A stretch of DNA of 64,000 nucleotides from Varroa destructor (lineage: Eukaryota; Arthropoda; Arachnida; Mesostigmata; Varroidae). The notes under the pieces were generated by a model. The model ran no database searches. It saw only the letters and a list, made by a program, of their open reading frames with translations, and was not told the origin of the DNA. The DNA lies in assembly GCF_002443255.2 (NCBI RefSeq), contig NW_019211454.1, positions 29,961,565 to 30,025,564 on the forward strand, written 5' to 3'. The translations under genes and the position numbers were made by a program. Below are positions 1 to 11,500 of the stretch, in pieces. Within the stretch, counting starts at the first letter, position 1. Each line of letters begins with the position of its first letter.

Positions 1-1820
1 ACGTCGGTGAAGACCAGACCAAGATATCGCAGCAAGAGCGCGCCTATCGTTGAAGCGATCGGGAACCAGTGCTCCTGTTCGGCTTGGCAACTCAGTCAAA
101 GCGGCGGACGGCGGAGGACAGTCCGAGACAGCGAGACTTCCTTCCCCTCGCTCTTCTATTGCCAAACATTCCGTTGCCCTGCCAAATGAACGTCGCACTA
201 AGAAGATATATTAATTAAATATTAAAAAAACTATGCACACATGCAGCGCTGGCACGCTCAGACGCAAACATGCCGCTACGGCCTCCTTCAATCTTTTTGC
301 GCAGACACACACGCATACATGTGGACTTATTTTGCTTCCTCTCGCTGTGGCCTGCAGCTGGCCGTTCTATTTCGTCTCTGGTCCGTTTTCTCACTGTTTT
401 TCTTCCCCTCGCCGCCTCTGAATTTGTTTCGTTACCCTGGTCCGTCGTCTAGACACACGGACAGTGTGCGGGTTGCACGCGGGCCAGCAGCTATACGCAT
501 ATACAGTAATACAACTACTACGCTCACATCCGCGAAACAAAATCTCGTCAAAACCATCCATCGTTTGAAAGATTAATGAATGGCTATGTACGGGTGAGTA
601 TGAATGTGTGTCCGTATTTAAACCTTATGTTCTCGGCGGTCGGTTTGAGTGTCCGGTCCTTTTTAGAAAAGCGGAGCGGCGACCGTAACGAACGAACTAA
701 ACAGAATGCAGCTCCTCAAACCACTCACGTCCCTAACCCCCGGACTCTAGAGAATCCTCCCCTGTTCCGCTACCTTTTCTTCATCATATGCCATCGTCAT
801 CTTATATCAGCAGCAGCGGCGTCAATTTGTTTGCTTGTGCGTTCGTACGGTTGCGTGGCACATAGCAAACTAGCTGTGACCGACGCTTGCCAGCCGCCTC
901 TGTTAACCGTCTATTCCGCCAAGTGCGCGTTTGTCACCGCGACAGCGACGTTCCTATGGTACGGCACGCCACTCGCCCCCTCTCCCCAGTCGCTGCATCA
1001 CACCAGAGGGGCACTTGCTGCTTGGTTTGCCAGCTGCCCTTCAATTGGCTAGTGAGTCCCGCCCGCGTCCTCATCTTCTGCCCACCGAGTCCGATGCAGC
1101 TATCCTTAGTCGTTCTAGCTTGAACTCCTTCGACAGCAGCCCATGCAAAACCCTCAAACACGTTTCTTAATTTCTTTTCAAAAAGGCCCTCCGAAAACCA
1201 ATTCATTAGCTAGGAGGGGCTGAAGACAGCTTGACAGGCGTGGATGCTATCCGTTCTGTTGCTAGAGCTGCCGTTCGCAAAAGTGGACGCACGGCATTAC
1301 TACACGCGTGAAGGTGAAATAGAAGTACAGCGAGAACGAAAAGCAAGGAAAAGCTAACTACGATTCGATGCAATGCAGGCCAAGAAAGGCAACGACGCGA
1401 ACGAGCATTGGATGTTCAGGATAGAAGATGGAGAATAAAGTCTAGAAGTAAAAGGAAAAGAGATTCAGAACAAGCCTTCGCGCCACTGTATACCATTTGT
1501 CCGTACAGACATAAGTAGGTCCAGTTGAATTTGACATACTTGATAGAAAAATGATGACTGTAGACCCAATGGACGGATGTTGACACACATGAATATTTAC
1601 GAGTCCGTCTGCGCCGCTCAGATGATAGCTGTGAAGCGATATGTATTGTCCATTGTCAGTCCGAACCGCAGAACGTCTGTCATTTCAGGATCTCACTGCA
1701 TAGAATTTGACTGTGTTCTGTAAGGATTCTCAATACTTTTACAGGATTTTATTCGTCGTAGATGAAATTGGCCAGCACTAACAACGCGCACGTAATTGAG
1801 TTATATGTACATAATGCACT

Positions 1821-1944
1821 ACTTTTATACAAAATTTCTAGACGATTTGAGCAACTATTCGTTAATCGGTGCGACGTTCATTGCGTGTAGAAAATATTTC
1901 GAGAAAACCAAGATATATAAACGCTCCATACCTAGACGCTTCCT
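1821..1944. repeat. Copy 1 of a dispersed ~124 bp direct repeat
   Basis: It aligns without gaps to 3664-3787 (offset 1843), with 16 differences (~87% identity). It begins ACTTTTATACAAAATTTCTA and includes GATATATAAACGC. Similarity may extend weakly to ~1956. It is probably part of an old interspersed element; I see no open frame or terminal repeats. Confidence 0.75.
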
Positions 1945-3663
1945 CATTCTATGTTCAAGTACACATGATAGGAAAAATGTTTATAAAAGAACAAAGAAAC
2001 ATTTATAAACCTTTTTTCTTCTGTCCGTCCTCAATGTGTACCGGATCTCCGAATTGAAATTTCTGTGGTAAATTTCCCGTGAAGGACTGCTACGTAAATG
2101 AGTTACGTATGGCCAGTGTTTGTTCAAAAACATTGGACTATACTTGTGTTTCATCAAACGGAAACGTCTAGGCACATGCTTGCCTAAGGGCGCTCGAACC
2201 GCCATGAAAATAAACCAATAGGTCAACCCGGTACTGCAAGACTAGATATCTTCCCCATAAGTAAGTAATCAGTATAAACGTCGCGATCAAGTTCGCTACG
2301 CCTCTCGTTAAAAATGCAACCTGCCTGTATCTGCCAACATCTGGGGTGCATACGCTGTATAAATACTTTGTTGCCGACAGCGATAGCTACCTGCAGCCAT
2401 TGCAATATCCGTCCGTCGCTGGCACAACGTTCTTCTTCTCTCTCCGTAGCTTTCTGCGACGTGCACCACAGGCTGTGTCATTAATGCGACCAACCTCTTG
2501 AGAAGCGTCATTGATGCAGTATTCTCCTCTTATCATAGATAGTTAGCATATGAACGAAAGGCACGACGCTGCTATGCCTAGAAGCAAGTATAGTTTGGCT
2601 GTTATTGCACAAAAAGCAACAGGCAAACTCAGCGATTCGTTTCCAAGCAATATGGTAACTACCACAGCGACGCTGGCGGCGACGGCAACAATGGCAATGA
2701 TGACGACGACGACGACGATGAGAGCGTTTCGCAGCAAAAGCAACAACTGCAAAAGAAGCAGTTGTCCGTCTGTGTCCGTGTGTCTGTATCTAAACACACG
2801 AACCCGCGGGCGAAAACGCCTGACACAAGGCGCAATGCATCTATATGCAAATGTTAGTATGCCTTGGGTTAGCAATGGCCGCTCTGTGCGCCACACCTTG
2901 CCGTCGCACCTCTTGCTACTTGTCGTTGTCTCCGTTCCCCACTACCCCCTTCCCTCAGTCTCCCCTGTCCCTTGCCTTCCATCTGTCGCTGGTCCTAAAC
3001 AAACCTAACCATCACCACATGATGTTCACCCCAACACACTTCCGACGACCTCGTTGCAACTAGAAGAACTCCCGGAATAATATTTATTAAATGTTTATTA
3101 TTACTGTCATTATAATAATCGTAACCACAGTAATACGAAGTCGTCTAACAGCGTCACCGTTTGATCATCGTGGGCTGGGCATGACCAAGTGGGTTAGGGG
3201 TTCCCTAGTCGCCATTGTCGACTCGAGAGAAGCCTTTCTTGGATGCCTGCGAACATAGGGGCTTTGCGTCCGCCGTCTCCTTGTCGCCCTCGACTAAGAA
3301 TAACGTCGGTCGACCGTATTGTTATCTTTTTAGCTCGATATCTGAGCCTCGGGCTATGCTCTAATTGCAACATAGCAGACGAATAGAAATAAGCGTCGAA
3401 TATTGGAAGCAAATTTGGGCGGGAGGAAAGAAAGAGTTGCTTTGTGTGAAGCATTTAGGTTGTAAAACGAAATCTGTGGCCATGAGCTATAGCAATGCGT
3501 TTGTTATTTCCTCTGAAATCGCCCTATTTATTGGCTGTCTTCTTCTTTCCGAAAAAGAGCAACAAATGATTTTGCAGGGTTAAGTTTTTCGTAACTGATA
3601 AGTTTAAGTAACTGATAAAATGGAAAAGAAACGCTACGTCCTGATTTGTCGCCTGATATTGCC

Positions 3664-3787
3664 ACTTTTATACAAAATTTCTAGACAATTTGAACAACTG
3701 TTCGTTAATCTTTGTGAGGTTCATTGCATGTGGAAAATATTTTGATAAAACCCAGATATATAAACGCTTCATACTTAGATGTTTCCT
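3664..3787. repeat. Copy 2 of the dispersed ~124 bp direct repeat
   Basis: It is a same-orientation partner of 1821-1944. Several differences are CpG in copy 1 and TpG or CpA here, so copy 2 looks the more decayed. Confidence 0.75.
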
Positions 3788-4697
3788 GTTACTTAGATGT
3801 TCAATCTTTGTAACAACAACAATCAACAAAATTTCTTCATAGTGAATGAAAAAGACAACCATTAAAAAAACATAATGATAATACCTATTGTATACATGTT
3901 TTGCACCATTTCAGTGGTGTATATTTAGTTACATATAAAGTGATCTCGTCTCAAAGAAAAAGGTCAAAACATTTCCTACCTGTTCTCCCATTGAATCGCT
4001 GTTTATAAAGGCCCGTGTTAAACAAAATGTTTTACACTCTTATACCTGCAGTGATTTAATCGATACATCTTTCTCGTGCGCAATCAATTCGCTGCTTTAA
4101 AGAATAATTTACAACCCCAACATGGGTTACCTATTGGACAATAATATGTCGTACGTGTAATGTTTGCCTACGGTATTACGTGCATTGAGTTAGGCCTGAA
4201 AATTGTGAATATGGATTCATACAGGTTAGTCCTATGTATTTTATACCTAAAAACGTAGCTCTCAATTAAGTAGAATGATGAAATAACAGTCTACATTATT
4301 AAGTCACGTGTTCAAGCACAACTAGTGCTTGTGAAGTAGTTTGAAGTTCTATAATATTTCAAGTGGAGGTTTTTATGTAGACATGTACATGCATACATAG
4401 GAATTGAATTAACGCCTCAACAACCGCTTTAATATACCCATTTTATTACTCCATGAAGTAAATGCTGTTCATGAGGACATTTCCACTAGCGACAAGCCTA
4501 AATAGCAGTAATTTTGTTCTTGTAAAATCGATGAAGTGGCTTGTGAAAAAAGCTTTTAGGTAGAATTAATTAAAGCTTCTTTGTAGCACCGTTACATTTT
4601 ACCATTGATTCGTATGCGTTTGTTGGGACTCGCGTTTCCATTTTTGAAAATTAGCCGACAGTGAGCATGCGCACCGTTTTTCTTACCTATATAAATG

Positions 4698-4703
4698 TTT
4701 ATT
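4698..4703 (-). terminator. AATAAA after the last stop of tract A
   Basis: The motif sits 26 nt after the terminal TAG (4729-4731) on the same strand. It suggests the decayed tract keeps its original 3' end. Confidence 0.35.
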
Positions 4704-4728
4704 TTTATATAATCCGCATCCGGGGATT

Positions 4729-6367
4729 CTATTCTAAACCAGAAAATTCTCTACGCGCCGCCCTAGCTACTACAAGACTTACTGTGGTTGTTATGACGCC
4801 GGCATGATGGGCGCGTACTCTGCATCCGTCGGCGACTCTTGCAACATGAAATATTTCGATTAGGTGTCGAATGGCTCTTTCAAGTGTATAGCAAACTCCT
4901 GCAAAGGTTTCTTACATAGGGTCCTAGTTTTCCCATATCTCGAGCACCAGCAAGTGGAGGAGATAGTAATAACGCAAAGCAAAATATGTCTGCAGATTGC
5001 TTTGTTCTATCCTACCGCGATACAGTAGCACAATGGATGATATACATCATGTGACTATCGTGCCGGTACATACATAGAGTAGCGTGCTCAATAGCCTTGT
5101 CCCCATGCCGAAGAATGCAGAATGTATTCGACCACGTTTAAGCTGCACTACGTCGCGCGGCTCGAAACCTTGCAAGATCTATATCGTTACTCGCAATGCC
5201 ACGTATAGCATAGTACGTTGCTTTCGAAGAGGTATAGTGCGTGTTTTCTGTTGAAATCACTTTGTTTTTGAGGGGAAATCGTCTTCCGAGCTGCTAGATT
5301 GCCTTTTCGCTACGTTTCTCGCCTAGCAGAAAGTTGTTGACATGGGTCTGCAAAACTAGGAGCCGAGAGCACAACAGGCTTGAAAAATCCCCAACCAGCA
5401 GAAGCAACTGGCGATGACGTCCGACTACATACAGCTTTAGACAGGGATATACTGAGAAGGTTTGTTAACGTTTCCACCATCTAGCTATTGTAGGACTCGC
5501 ATGCTGCTTCTTTGTAGCTGTTAGCACCACTTGTGAAGGAAATAAGCCTTTGATCTTTTAGATTTCATCTGCTCGTCCTCTTGACAAAGGGACTCGTGTA
5601 AAAAAAACTTCATCCAATTTACCCGCTGCACCACCGTTCGTGTACGGCAGGTTAAGGAATAATTCTAAAGATTGCACTGGTTTTGAACAATAAGACAAAG
5701 GTGGTTTGGTCTCAGGAACTTCTCCCACAGCACGTAGATCGCAGAACGAACCATACGTGCTTTCAAAAGTAGGTGCTATGGGCGACCGTTTGCTTTTGGG
5801 TGTGCAAGAACGCTAGCCATGGCGGCAGCCTTATAGTCCGCATCTCAAGTAATTAGAATATTAGTGAATTTCTTCCGAGTGTTTGTGTACACTAGTTCAA
5901 TGTTCTTCATAATGTCGAGGAGCAGGCAATAAGCCAGAAGGATCTATGATGATTTTTTCAGAGCGAGCAAGCAGACGCTTAAAACTGGCTGGATTAGCTG
6001 TGGTAGAAACTTTCATTGAAAAATATGAAGAGGTCAGCGAACAACAATTGCCTCGGAAGAATCCGGTAATATCATAATGTTATCACCAGAACTTGCCAAC
6101 TGGGTGACATCAGCTTAAGGCGATTAGGGAGGGCATCAATTCGTTACCAGGTACGGCAACATTGTGTGCGTGACCTGTATAGACTGTGGGGAGTTGGAAA
6201 TCAGTCTGAACACGCACAACGACGTCCAGCGGCTCTAGAGGCCTGTCACTTTCTCCAAGCTCTGCAAATGCAAGACCAGGAAAGCTTACTGACAAATGAG
6301 GGTGCCCTGGAACAAGGTCGATTGCAGAGTAAAACGGTATTTCAGTCTTTTCTGGTAAGCTGTAAGG
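4729..6367 (-). pseudogene. Decayed protein-coding tract of unknown family (tract A)
   Basis: On the minus strand a chain of open frames covers most of 1.6 kb: 6367-6110 (ends TGA), 6114-6034 (TGA), 6016-5897 (TGA), 5898-5776 (internal TGA at 5847, ends TAG), 5782-5465 (internal TAA at 5560, ends TAA), then weaker stretches to 5000, and 4905-4729 (ends TAG). The pieces follow one another with small overlaps, as expected for one reading frame broken by indels and point stops. Hand counts over about 277 codons give G at codon position 1 in ~36% but at position 3 in only ~12%, the usual signature of coding ancestry. Peptides are balanced and soluble-looking (for example PLDVVVRVQTDFQLP and LFLNLPYTNGGAAGKLDE). 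No family was recognised. It could be a transposon protein, a non-retroviral endogenous viral element or a dead cellular gene. A 36-nt GTATGT...CAG stretch just upstream (about 6367-6404) could be a tiny intron or coincidence, so the 5' limit is uncertain. Confidence 0.5.
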
Positions 6368-6520
6368 TTAGGCCAAGGGCAAAAGCAATACATACCTTTC
6401 TGTATAGTTTTGAAGATACAATTTGTTTCCTTTATTTAATCTGGATATAATACTAACTTAGTGAGATCGATTAAGGACGAATATCTTTAATAATAAATAG
6501 GAACGTATAATAAAATGTGC

Positions 6521-6522
<2 letters not shown>

Positions 6523-6572
<50 letters not shown>
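6523..6572. repeat. (TA)25 microsatellite
   Basis: This is about 50 bp of perfect TA repeat, lying shortly upstream of tract A. Confidence 0.95.
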
Positions 6573-6575
<3 letters not shown>

Positions 6576-8394
6576 AATGTACACTAAGAACGAGCTCCTA
6601 TAGCCCAAAAAAGATGAGGGAGTTAAGGCCCCTGGTAACACTATACGCTTACTGGCTGGAAACGATCGCTTCGCCATTGACGATCGAAGGAAAAACGTTT
6701 ACAAAGCAACAAACATGAGATATAATTCCGTTAGCGATTCGTAAAACAAGTGAGATATATTCATTTATTCATTCAACTGAATGCCTCCAAAGGCACCTGA
6801 GAAATAACGTGTTCGAATCGGAAGAATCAGAAAATGTAACACTGCGTGTCCATTAATTTGTCATGCTTGCGAATGTATGTATGTATGTATGTATGTATGC
6901 GTGCTTGTACTTACGTAGATCCAATCTCGCTAGTGAAAGCAAATGCGAAGTAAAATGAAATTACTTCGTTAATTAATCGGCCAGCCGTAGTGACGCTCCC
7001 TTCGCTGGTCTCTCTATCTCCGTTGTTAGCTTCTTGCGGGCCGTTTCGACACTGGCCCTTTTCGATGCCCCTTTTGGGGCTAAGCTGCCACTACCACGGT
7101 CAGAGTTCCCTTCACCGAACTCTCCTTTTTACATGCTGGGATGGACGGAGAAAAGCCAAAATAAAAAACCGAGGCCGGCAAAGCCATGAGACGAAGCCGC
7201 TATAGGGACACATAAAAACAAATCCCCCGTTGGCCGCAATGGCAGGAGCAGCAGCAGCTTTGTTTCAGCCGAAGCTCTCTGCCGGTACGACGGGCAGGAT
7301 CTGTGCGCCAGGAGATTCTAGCGCTGCGTGTTACAAAGGTACTCGTGATAGTGGTGGCTGTGCATACATGCCGCCGTAGTAGCAATAGCAGCGGCAGCAG
7401 TAGCAGAGCGGACTGATTGCGAGTGTCTTAAAAAGCCACTGTCAGGCTTCGTTCCGACAGTCATGGTTCGCCGAGGTGCGGCTGAAGCTCAACTTGTCCG
7501 TATACACAACGGCACGCATGCTGTGCTACATCGCTTCTGCGCGTTCTCTCTTTATCCCGAGCGTTCAACTCATACACATGAACAGAATAGTCACTTACAT
7601 ATAGCTCAGACCCAGATAGTAACTGCATTTACTAAGGGAGAAAGACAATAGCGCACAAGAGGAGCTAAACTGGGTTTAGTGGGTGTCTCTGACGCTGGAT
7701 TTAAGGAAGTCAGCGAAGAAGAGAGGCCCAGAAGAAGCTCACCCAGCCAGCGAACGAACGAGCGAGCCAGTGAGCGACCGTGAACAGACTCTAGGCAGAA
7801 ACAGAGAGTGTCAGCAAGAGCTGGCAGAGGAACGAAAAAAAGCCTTCATAAGACAACAACAGAGGGAAAAGACGCGTTCACAGCTGTACAGCAAACCAAT
7901 AGACTCTGGTGCGATTGCTGTTGCTGCCGTAACTTGCATTGCAGTGAGCTTTCAGAGGAACAGTTAGAGCCCGGGGCAATTCAACAATAAAGGAGACCCA
8001 GTCGAAGAGGACGTTAGCAAGAAGCACCGTGTGGCGTAGTAGTACATATACACACGTGTGTGTATGTATATACAAATTGGTTACGAGCAACACATAAAGA
8101 CAGGCGGGTGATCGATAACTTTTAGCTGCTTTACTTTAAGTTTGAAAGGCAACTTGACAGTTTTATGCGGGTCCGGTTTCGTTTGAGTGCTTGAGCAATA
8201 TACTATACATTGGTTTGGACAACTGATAGATACAGTCAAATATAGATAGGTAAAATATATCTTTCTTTATATATTGCGGCTTACGGTATATACAAGTACT
8301 TTTTGTTGTTGCGTGCTTTTTTTTTTTGGAAAATTTTATGCATTAAATGTGTGTTTATTTGAAAAATGAAAAACCCGAAATGGCAAGTGTATGG
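6573..8394. other. No supported gene
   Basis: The stretch is non-coding between tract A and the 3' end of the proline-rich gene. It has a GC-richer block at ~6990-8000 with AGC/CAG-like and AGCGAACGA-like low-complexity runs. It also has a short near-palindrome ACACACGTGTGTGT near 8049-8062. Confidence 0.6.
6873..6899. repeat. (ATGT)n microsatellite
   Basis: It contains nearly seven perfect ATGT units. Confidence 0.9.
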
Positions 8395-8413
8395 TTTATT
8401 CATTCTTTTTATT
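8395..8413 (-). terminator. Two AATAAA polyadenylation signals for the proline-rich gene
   Basis: On the minus strand AATAAA occurs at 8413-8408 and again at 8400-8395, 75-90 nt after the TAG stop. The region downstream is T-rich. This supports the end of the transcript near 8375-8390. Confidence 0.6.
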
Positions 8414-8487
8414 GATCTATTGCAATTCTAAATAATGAAGAATAAATATTTTGCAGAAATTGAAAATGGCTGACTGATTGTGGTTGT

Positions 8488-8583
8488 CTATTCGAAAGCG
8501 CCCTTGATATGAACCACTTCCACCGGGTCTACGATAATGTCAGACGGCGTATGGTGGTTGGAATTGATTGAATAGTGCAACAT
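8488..8583 (-). CDS. Exon 3: last 31 codons and TAG stop
   Basis: The acceptor TTTTTGTTACAG ends at 8584, and the exon starts with an internal ATG codon (Met252) in phase 0. The tail encodes a 31-residue segment with a His pair (HH), an acidic middle (IIVDPVEVV) and the C-terminus KGAFE, then TAG at 8488-8490. It is not proline-rich, unlike exon 2. The intron before it is 321 bp. Confidence 0.75.
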   Translation of the reverse strand: MLHYSINSNHHTPSDIIVDPVEVVHIKGAFE

Positions 8584-11500
8584 CTGTAACAAAAAGCCTA
8601 TGTAAGGAAAACGGTATGCTAGGAAATGAAACTTTCTTACTAGAACATTTGTTATTATTACGTTATAGGAGTAATAAAGTGATAAAAAAAAAACCATCAT
8701 AATTAATCACTGATTTCCCATCGTATTATTGTATCACTAGATCATGTGCCAATCAAAGACTGTATACCTTGCGTGTAACTTTCATATGCCAAATATTTAA
8801 TTGCAACTTGCCACTGCCAGGCAACTATTAATGTTACAAGATTGCCAAACGTTATATAGTTATCAGCCAAAACAGATATAAAGGATTAGAGTTTATATGC
8901 TTACACTTTCAGGGCCACGATCTGCGGTTAGCACAGGTGGATTCGAGATAGGATCGGCGACGTCATCGTCATCATCAATAGGCCGCGGCTGCTGGGGACG
9001 GGGAGGTTTGGTTGGAATCACAATGGGTCGGGATGGTAGTTGGGTCACGGGACGAGATGGCGGTTGCGTTACAGGAATGATCGGCCGTGAAGTCGGTGGT
9101 TCAACCGGAACCGGCTGAGGTCGAGGTTGAGTTACTGGAATGATAGGGCGTGACGTTGTTGGCGACTCAATCGGTACGACTACAGGTGGTGTGGAGGGTT
9201 GAGGCATAGGCCTAGGTGGCAAAGGTCGAACGGGCATTGGTTGCATGGGAGCGCCAGGAGTGATGATGACGGCACCAGGTCCTCCTGGCGGCGGGATCTG
9301 TGGCAGGGGCGGATATCCCTCGGGAATCGGAGGAAGTGGTGGAAGATTGTTGATCGGCTGCTGATAGCGACCTTCGTGATGACTCCATACAGCAGGGAAG
9401 TAAGGCTTGTATGCTCCTTGGATTGGATGATAAGCCGTTGAGAAATGCGGCCGAATGACAGGAATTGCATAGGATGGGACAGCGAAGAACGGCTGGTGAA
9501 CGTGAAGTAGGCTTGAAGGAGCGGTGGAAGTATCGTGATCAAGGTGACCGGCAGAGGTAACAACAACGTACGATGGTGCTACGAACGGAAATGAAATTTC
9601 CGCAGCACCAATGCTTGTAACACCCAAAAGGGTAGACACGGTTATCTACAACAATCGAAAAAAAAATTAGTATAATGTTTTTTTTAAAAAGGGGCCTTAT
9701 TCAAGCAAGCCGTATCACACGTTATACAATGTAACACTTCTGTGAAGGCAAATGTTGCGACCGTGTAAGTGTTGCACTATGTAGTTTAAGAACATACATA
9801 ACACCTGTTCAAGCTAACGGAATAAGTTATGGTCATTAACATCCACAAAGCCTGCCACCTATGCACGTGAATGCGCCGCATGTACATTCTTACGAGACCC
9901 AAACTATGATAAAAAAGGAGGATATCATAGCTTGTGGTTTCTGAACAGTTCCGACATCGCCGCGAGCTACATTGAAGGTTTCCGACAAAATGTGAAGACT
10001 ATCAGTCTGCAAGCCGTGCTACGGCATCAGATAGATAACGTGTGTTAGTTGCTACAACGCTGACTCAACAAGAGCGTCTGCGTCTGGCCCGGAATAATCT
10101 TCTTTTGCTGCTGCCGCTGTCGCTCTAGTTGCTAGCGTTATGTGAATTCAATTTTAATTGGACAGCGTTTTGTTAGGCTTTGTCAAACGTCCGGACGCTC
10201 TGGCTCGGCAAGATCCAAACCGGGCATATTCGGCTGTCCGCGATGGCCGGTGGTGACACTTGAAAGATGCAGCGTGTACTCGTTGAGCTGTCGATTTACC
10301 TTGATCAGCAGAACGGTCAAGAGTCAAATTTCTTAACAATTTCATTAGCAAGTCAGACAACAACGAGATGTCTTTTAGAGAGACAACGGATAGTCCAACA
10401 TGAACAATCCGTCACAATCAGGCTGCGGTATTAAAGTCAACGATTGTTCTATGTGCTTATATTATGCCTTATATATAGTAAAGCTGACGGACGCTGTTAA
10501 CGGTTATTGTTTCCTTTTCCATATCGATATTCAGCCATCGTTTTGGGTCGAAGCAATCGAGCGCCACGGCAGCAAAAGAGGAAGAAGCGAAAGCTTATTC
10601 GTACGAAGCAGTTGACGCCAGCGTCAGTAGCAGTATCAGTAGCGTGGCGCTAGAACAGGCAGTCACGGTGCAGTGGTGTTCCGTTGTCGTTGTCGTTATG
10701 ATGGTCGTACTTCGGATGTTTTTTCGTTCATCCCAGAATGATCGGCACCTCCCAGTGTTGCCGCCTCCGACGGCCGGTAGATGGCTCGATCTGTGTCGCC
10801 AAATGTCATTCACCCACGAGGACTGGTGGCAGCACTAGCAACAGCGCCATATTTAAACAGTCGCGACTTTGTCCCTTCTTCTTCGTTGTTATTTGTTGGA
10901 TGGGTTTGGCGGTTACAGTGGAGAACAAGCTGCACTACCTGAAAGGGAAGTGAAAACTGTCTGATCCGAACATCCGCCGGCTGGTCAGTTACCACAGCTT
11001 AGCGTGGCCGATCCTGTTGCACTGGGTTATCGTCTGCCCGCTTATCGCCAGTTACGCTAAACATTTCCTTGACGAGGACGTCTTACTTTGGACTGACGAA
11101 AACTAAAGTTACGCTGATACGATGCTGCTCCAGTGATTATCGTTCACACTCAAAAAAAATGAATCTGGCCATATTATTATGGACGGTAGTACTAAATTGG
11201 TTTGACGGTTGACGGGCAGGTACGATCACCTTGAACTGCGTAGAAAATTCAAGATAAATCGATATTTGCTTAGCAGCATCGACAGCAGCAAGCAGAGTTA
11301 TCGTTATCGAAATTATCTTCATTAACTTTACAACCGGCGTATCGTATTTGTACACAAATGTCTAAGTACGTTGCAGCCGTTGTTTGTATTGGTCCTGTTC
11401 TCCTGCCGGAAAAATCATATAAGACGTTTTGAGCAAAGAAGATATTTGTTTCTGGAACGGCCGAACGTGGCATTTCCGCTGCTACTATTGTGATGTGAAT

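Larger units (their letters stand above)
1..4697. other. No supported gene
   Basis: The first 1.2 kb and 2.5-3.1 kb are richer in GC and low-complexity CT/CA and GAC/AAC runs, which create long but composition-driven open frames on both strands. The rest is AT-rich. Apart from the direct-repeat pair I see nothing functional. Confidence 0.6.

Noticed and set aside
576..1052. 158-codon plus-strand open frame, the longest after the secreted-protein exon
   Set aside because: Composition-driven, Ser/Pro/Arg/Cys-rich peptide in a GC-richer stretch with overlapping frames on both strands. No splice context or family motif.
2550..3008. 152-codon plus-strand frame and its minus-strand partners
   Set aside because: Made of Thr/Ala and Ser runs from (GAC)n/(ACG)n simple sequence; low complexity on both strands.
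6166..6450. 94-codon plus-strand frame opposite tract A
   Set aside because: The minus-strand chain shows continuous coding periodicity over 1.6 kb; the plus frame is its complement.
8897..9441. Plus-strand frames opposite the secreted-protein exon
   Set aside because: Shadow frames; the minus strand has splice sites, a signal peptide and proline repeats.
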